From assembly GCA_904063045.1 (NCBI GenBank), contig CAJFCJ010000019.1, positions 2,185,700 through 2,249,699 on the forward strand: a stretch of 64,000 nucleotides of DNA, read 5' to 3'. The notes under the pieces were generated by a model. It had not been told where the DNA came from and searched no databases. It saw only the letters and a program-made list of their open reading frames with translations. Positions 63,701 through 64,000 of this stretch are shown in pieces. How positions within the stretch are numbered: the first letter of the stretch is position 1; each line of letters begins with the position of its first letter. Both the position numbers and the translations under genes were made by a program. Source of the DNA: Dimorphilus gyrociliatus. Taxonomy: Eukaryota > Annelida > Polychaeta > Dinophilidae.

Positions 63701-64000
63701 ACGCTCAAGACGTTAACGAACCATCGATGGTTAGAGAGGCAACTGTCTCGGACGCTCATAACTTTTGTAGAAACGTTTGGAGGTTAAAGTCTCCCTGGTG
63801 CCATTCCCTTAGCCCTGATCATAGAAGAGAATTTTGCGATGTTCCCGTTTGCAGTAAAATTCATATAGCTTTAAATATAGTACATATGTATTAATTCACG
63901 TGTTTAAACATCCTATAGAGGAAGATAAGTCAATTACGCCTATGACTTGTCCAAAAGACTATGTACGATGTCCCAACTTCTATTGTATTCCTCTAAGATA
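57765..64000 (+). CDS. Large secreted/cell-surface mosaic: CTLD, F-lectin, FA58C, CUB, LDLa, kringle (5' part)
   Basis: At least 21 phase-consistent exons run off the right edge, with about 1513 residues visible. Exon starts are 57765, 58294, 58527, 58748, 58924, 59112, 59636, 59825, 60036, 60760, 61035, 61341, 61586, 61861, 61990, 62483, 62807, 63189, 63379, 63581 and 63919. In order: signal peptide (1-28); C-type lectin (about 30-160); fucolectin-like F5/8 domain (165-300); canonical discoidin/FA58C (300-440); an unassigned spacer; CUB 1 (610-733); CUB 2 (738-870); second C-type lectin (876-1040); four LDLa repeats, the first lacking two Cys; an unassigned Cys-containing region; a kringle (about 1397-1485); and the beginning of another LDLa-like unit. 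The content implies carbohydrate and ligand binding outside the cell. The C-terminus, and whether it has a membrane domain, is not visible. Confidence 0.85.

Overview
The window is nuclear DNA of a compact-genome animal. It is AT-rich and has intron-containing genes on both strands, GT-AG introns mostly of 57-77 nt, and AATAAA polyadenylation signals. Gene content is metazoan: GAR1, SLC25A38, a striated-type myosin essential light chain, an odd-skipped-related factor, a rhodopsin-class GPCR, a DEG/ENaC channel and a lectin/CUB/LDLa/kringle mosaic. Tiny introns with large single-exon genes suggest a spiralian such as a miniature annelid (Dimorphilus-like). The taxon is an inference, not a demonstrated fact. 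Exon structures were joined by hand using splice motifs and reading phase.

Layout. 0-10 kb: the 5' part of a Tctex1-type dynein light chain (-), a RING/coiled-coil protein (+), an F-box/LRR protein (+) and a seven-finger C2HC protein of ZNF474 type (-). 10-16 kb: H/ACA snoRNP protein GAR1 (+), a GT92 glycosyltransferase (+) and the mitochondrial glycine carrier SLC25A38 (+). 16-25 kb: myosin essential light chain with two possible first exons (-), a neuropeptide-type GPCR (-), then about 4 kb of microsatellite-rich non-coding DNA. 25-32 kb: a 1639-residue Roc-COR protein with an N-terminal membrane anchor (+) and a MYND-finger/MSS51-like protein (+). 32-44 kb: odd-skipped-related zinc-finger factor (-), glyoxylate/hydroxypyruvate reductase GRHPR (-) and an FBXW10-like F-box/WD40 protein (-). 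44-53 kb: ZZEF1 (+), divergent from FBXW10. 53-64 kb: a DEG/ENaC channel (+), two small two-pass membrane proteins in tandem (-), and the 5' part of a very large secreted or cell-surface mosaic protein (+) that runs off the right edge.

There is no operon-like logic. Most genes are housekeeping or developmental neighbours. Three divergent pairs share upstream DNA: ZNF474-like/GAR1, GPCR/Roc-COR and FBXW10-like/ZZEF1. The least conventional items are the Roc-COR protein without LRRs or kinase, the lectin/CUB/LDLa/kringle mosaic, the paired small membrane proteins beside it, and a GC-rich cluster of stem-loops at 35.73-35.87 kb.
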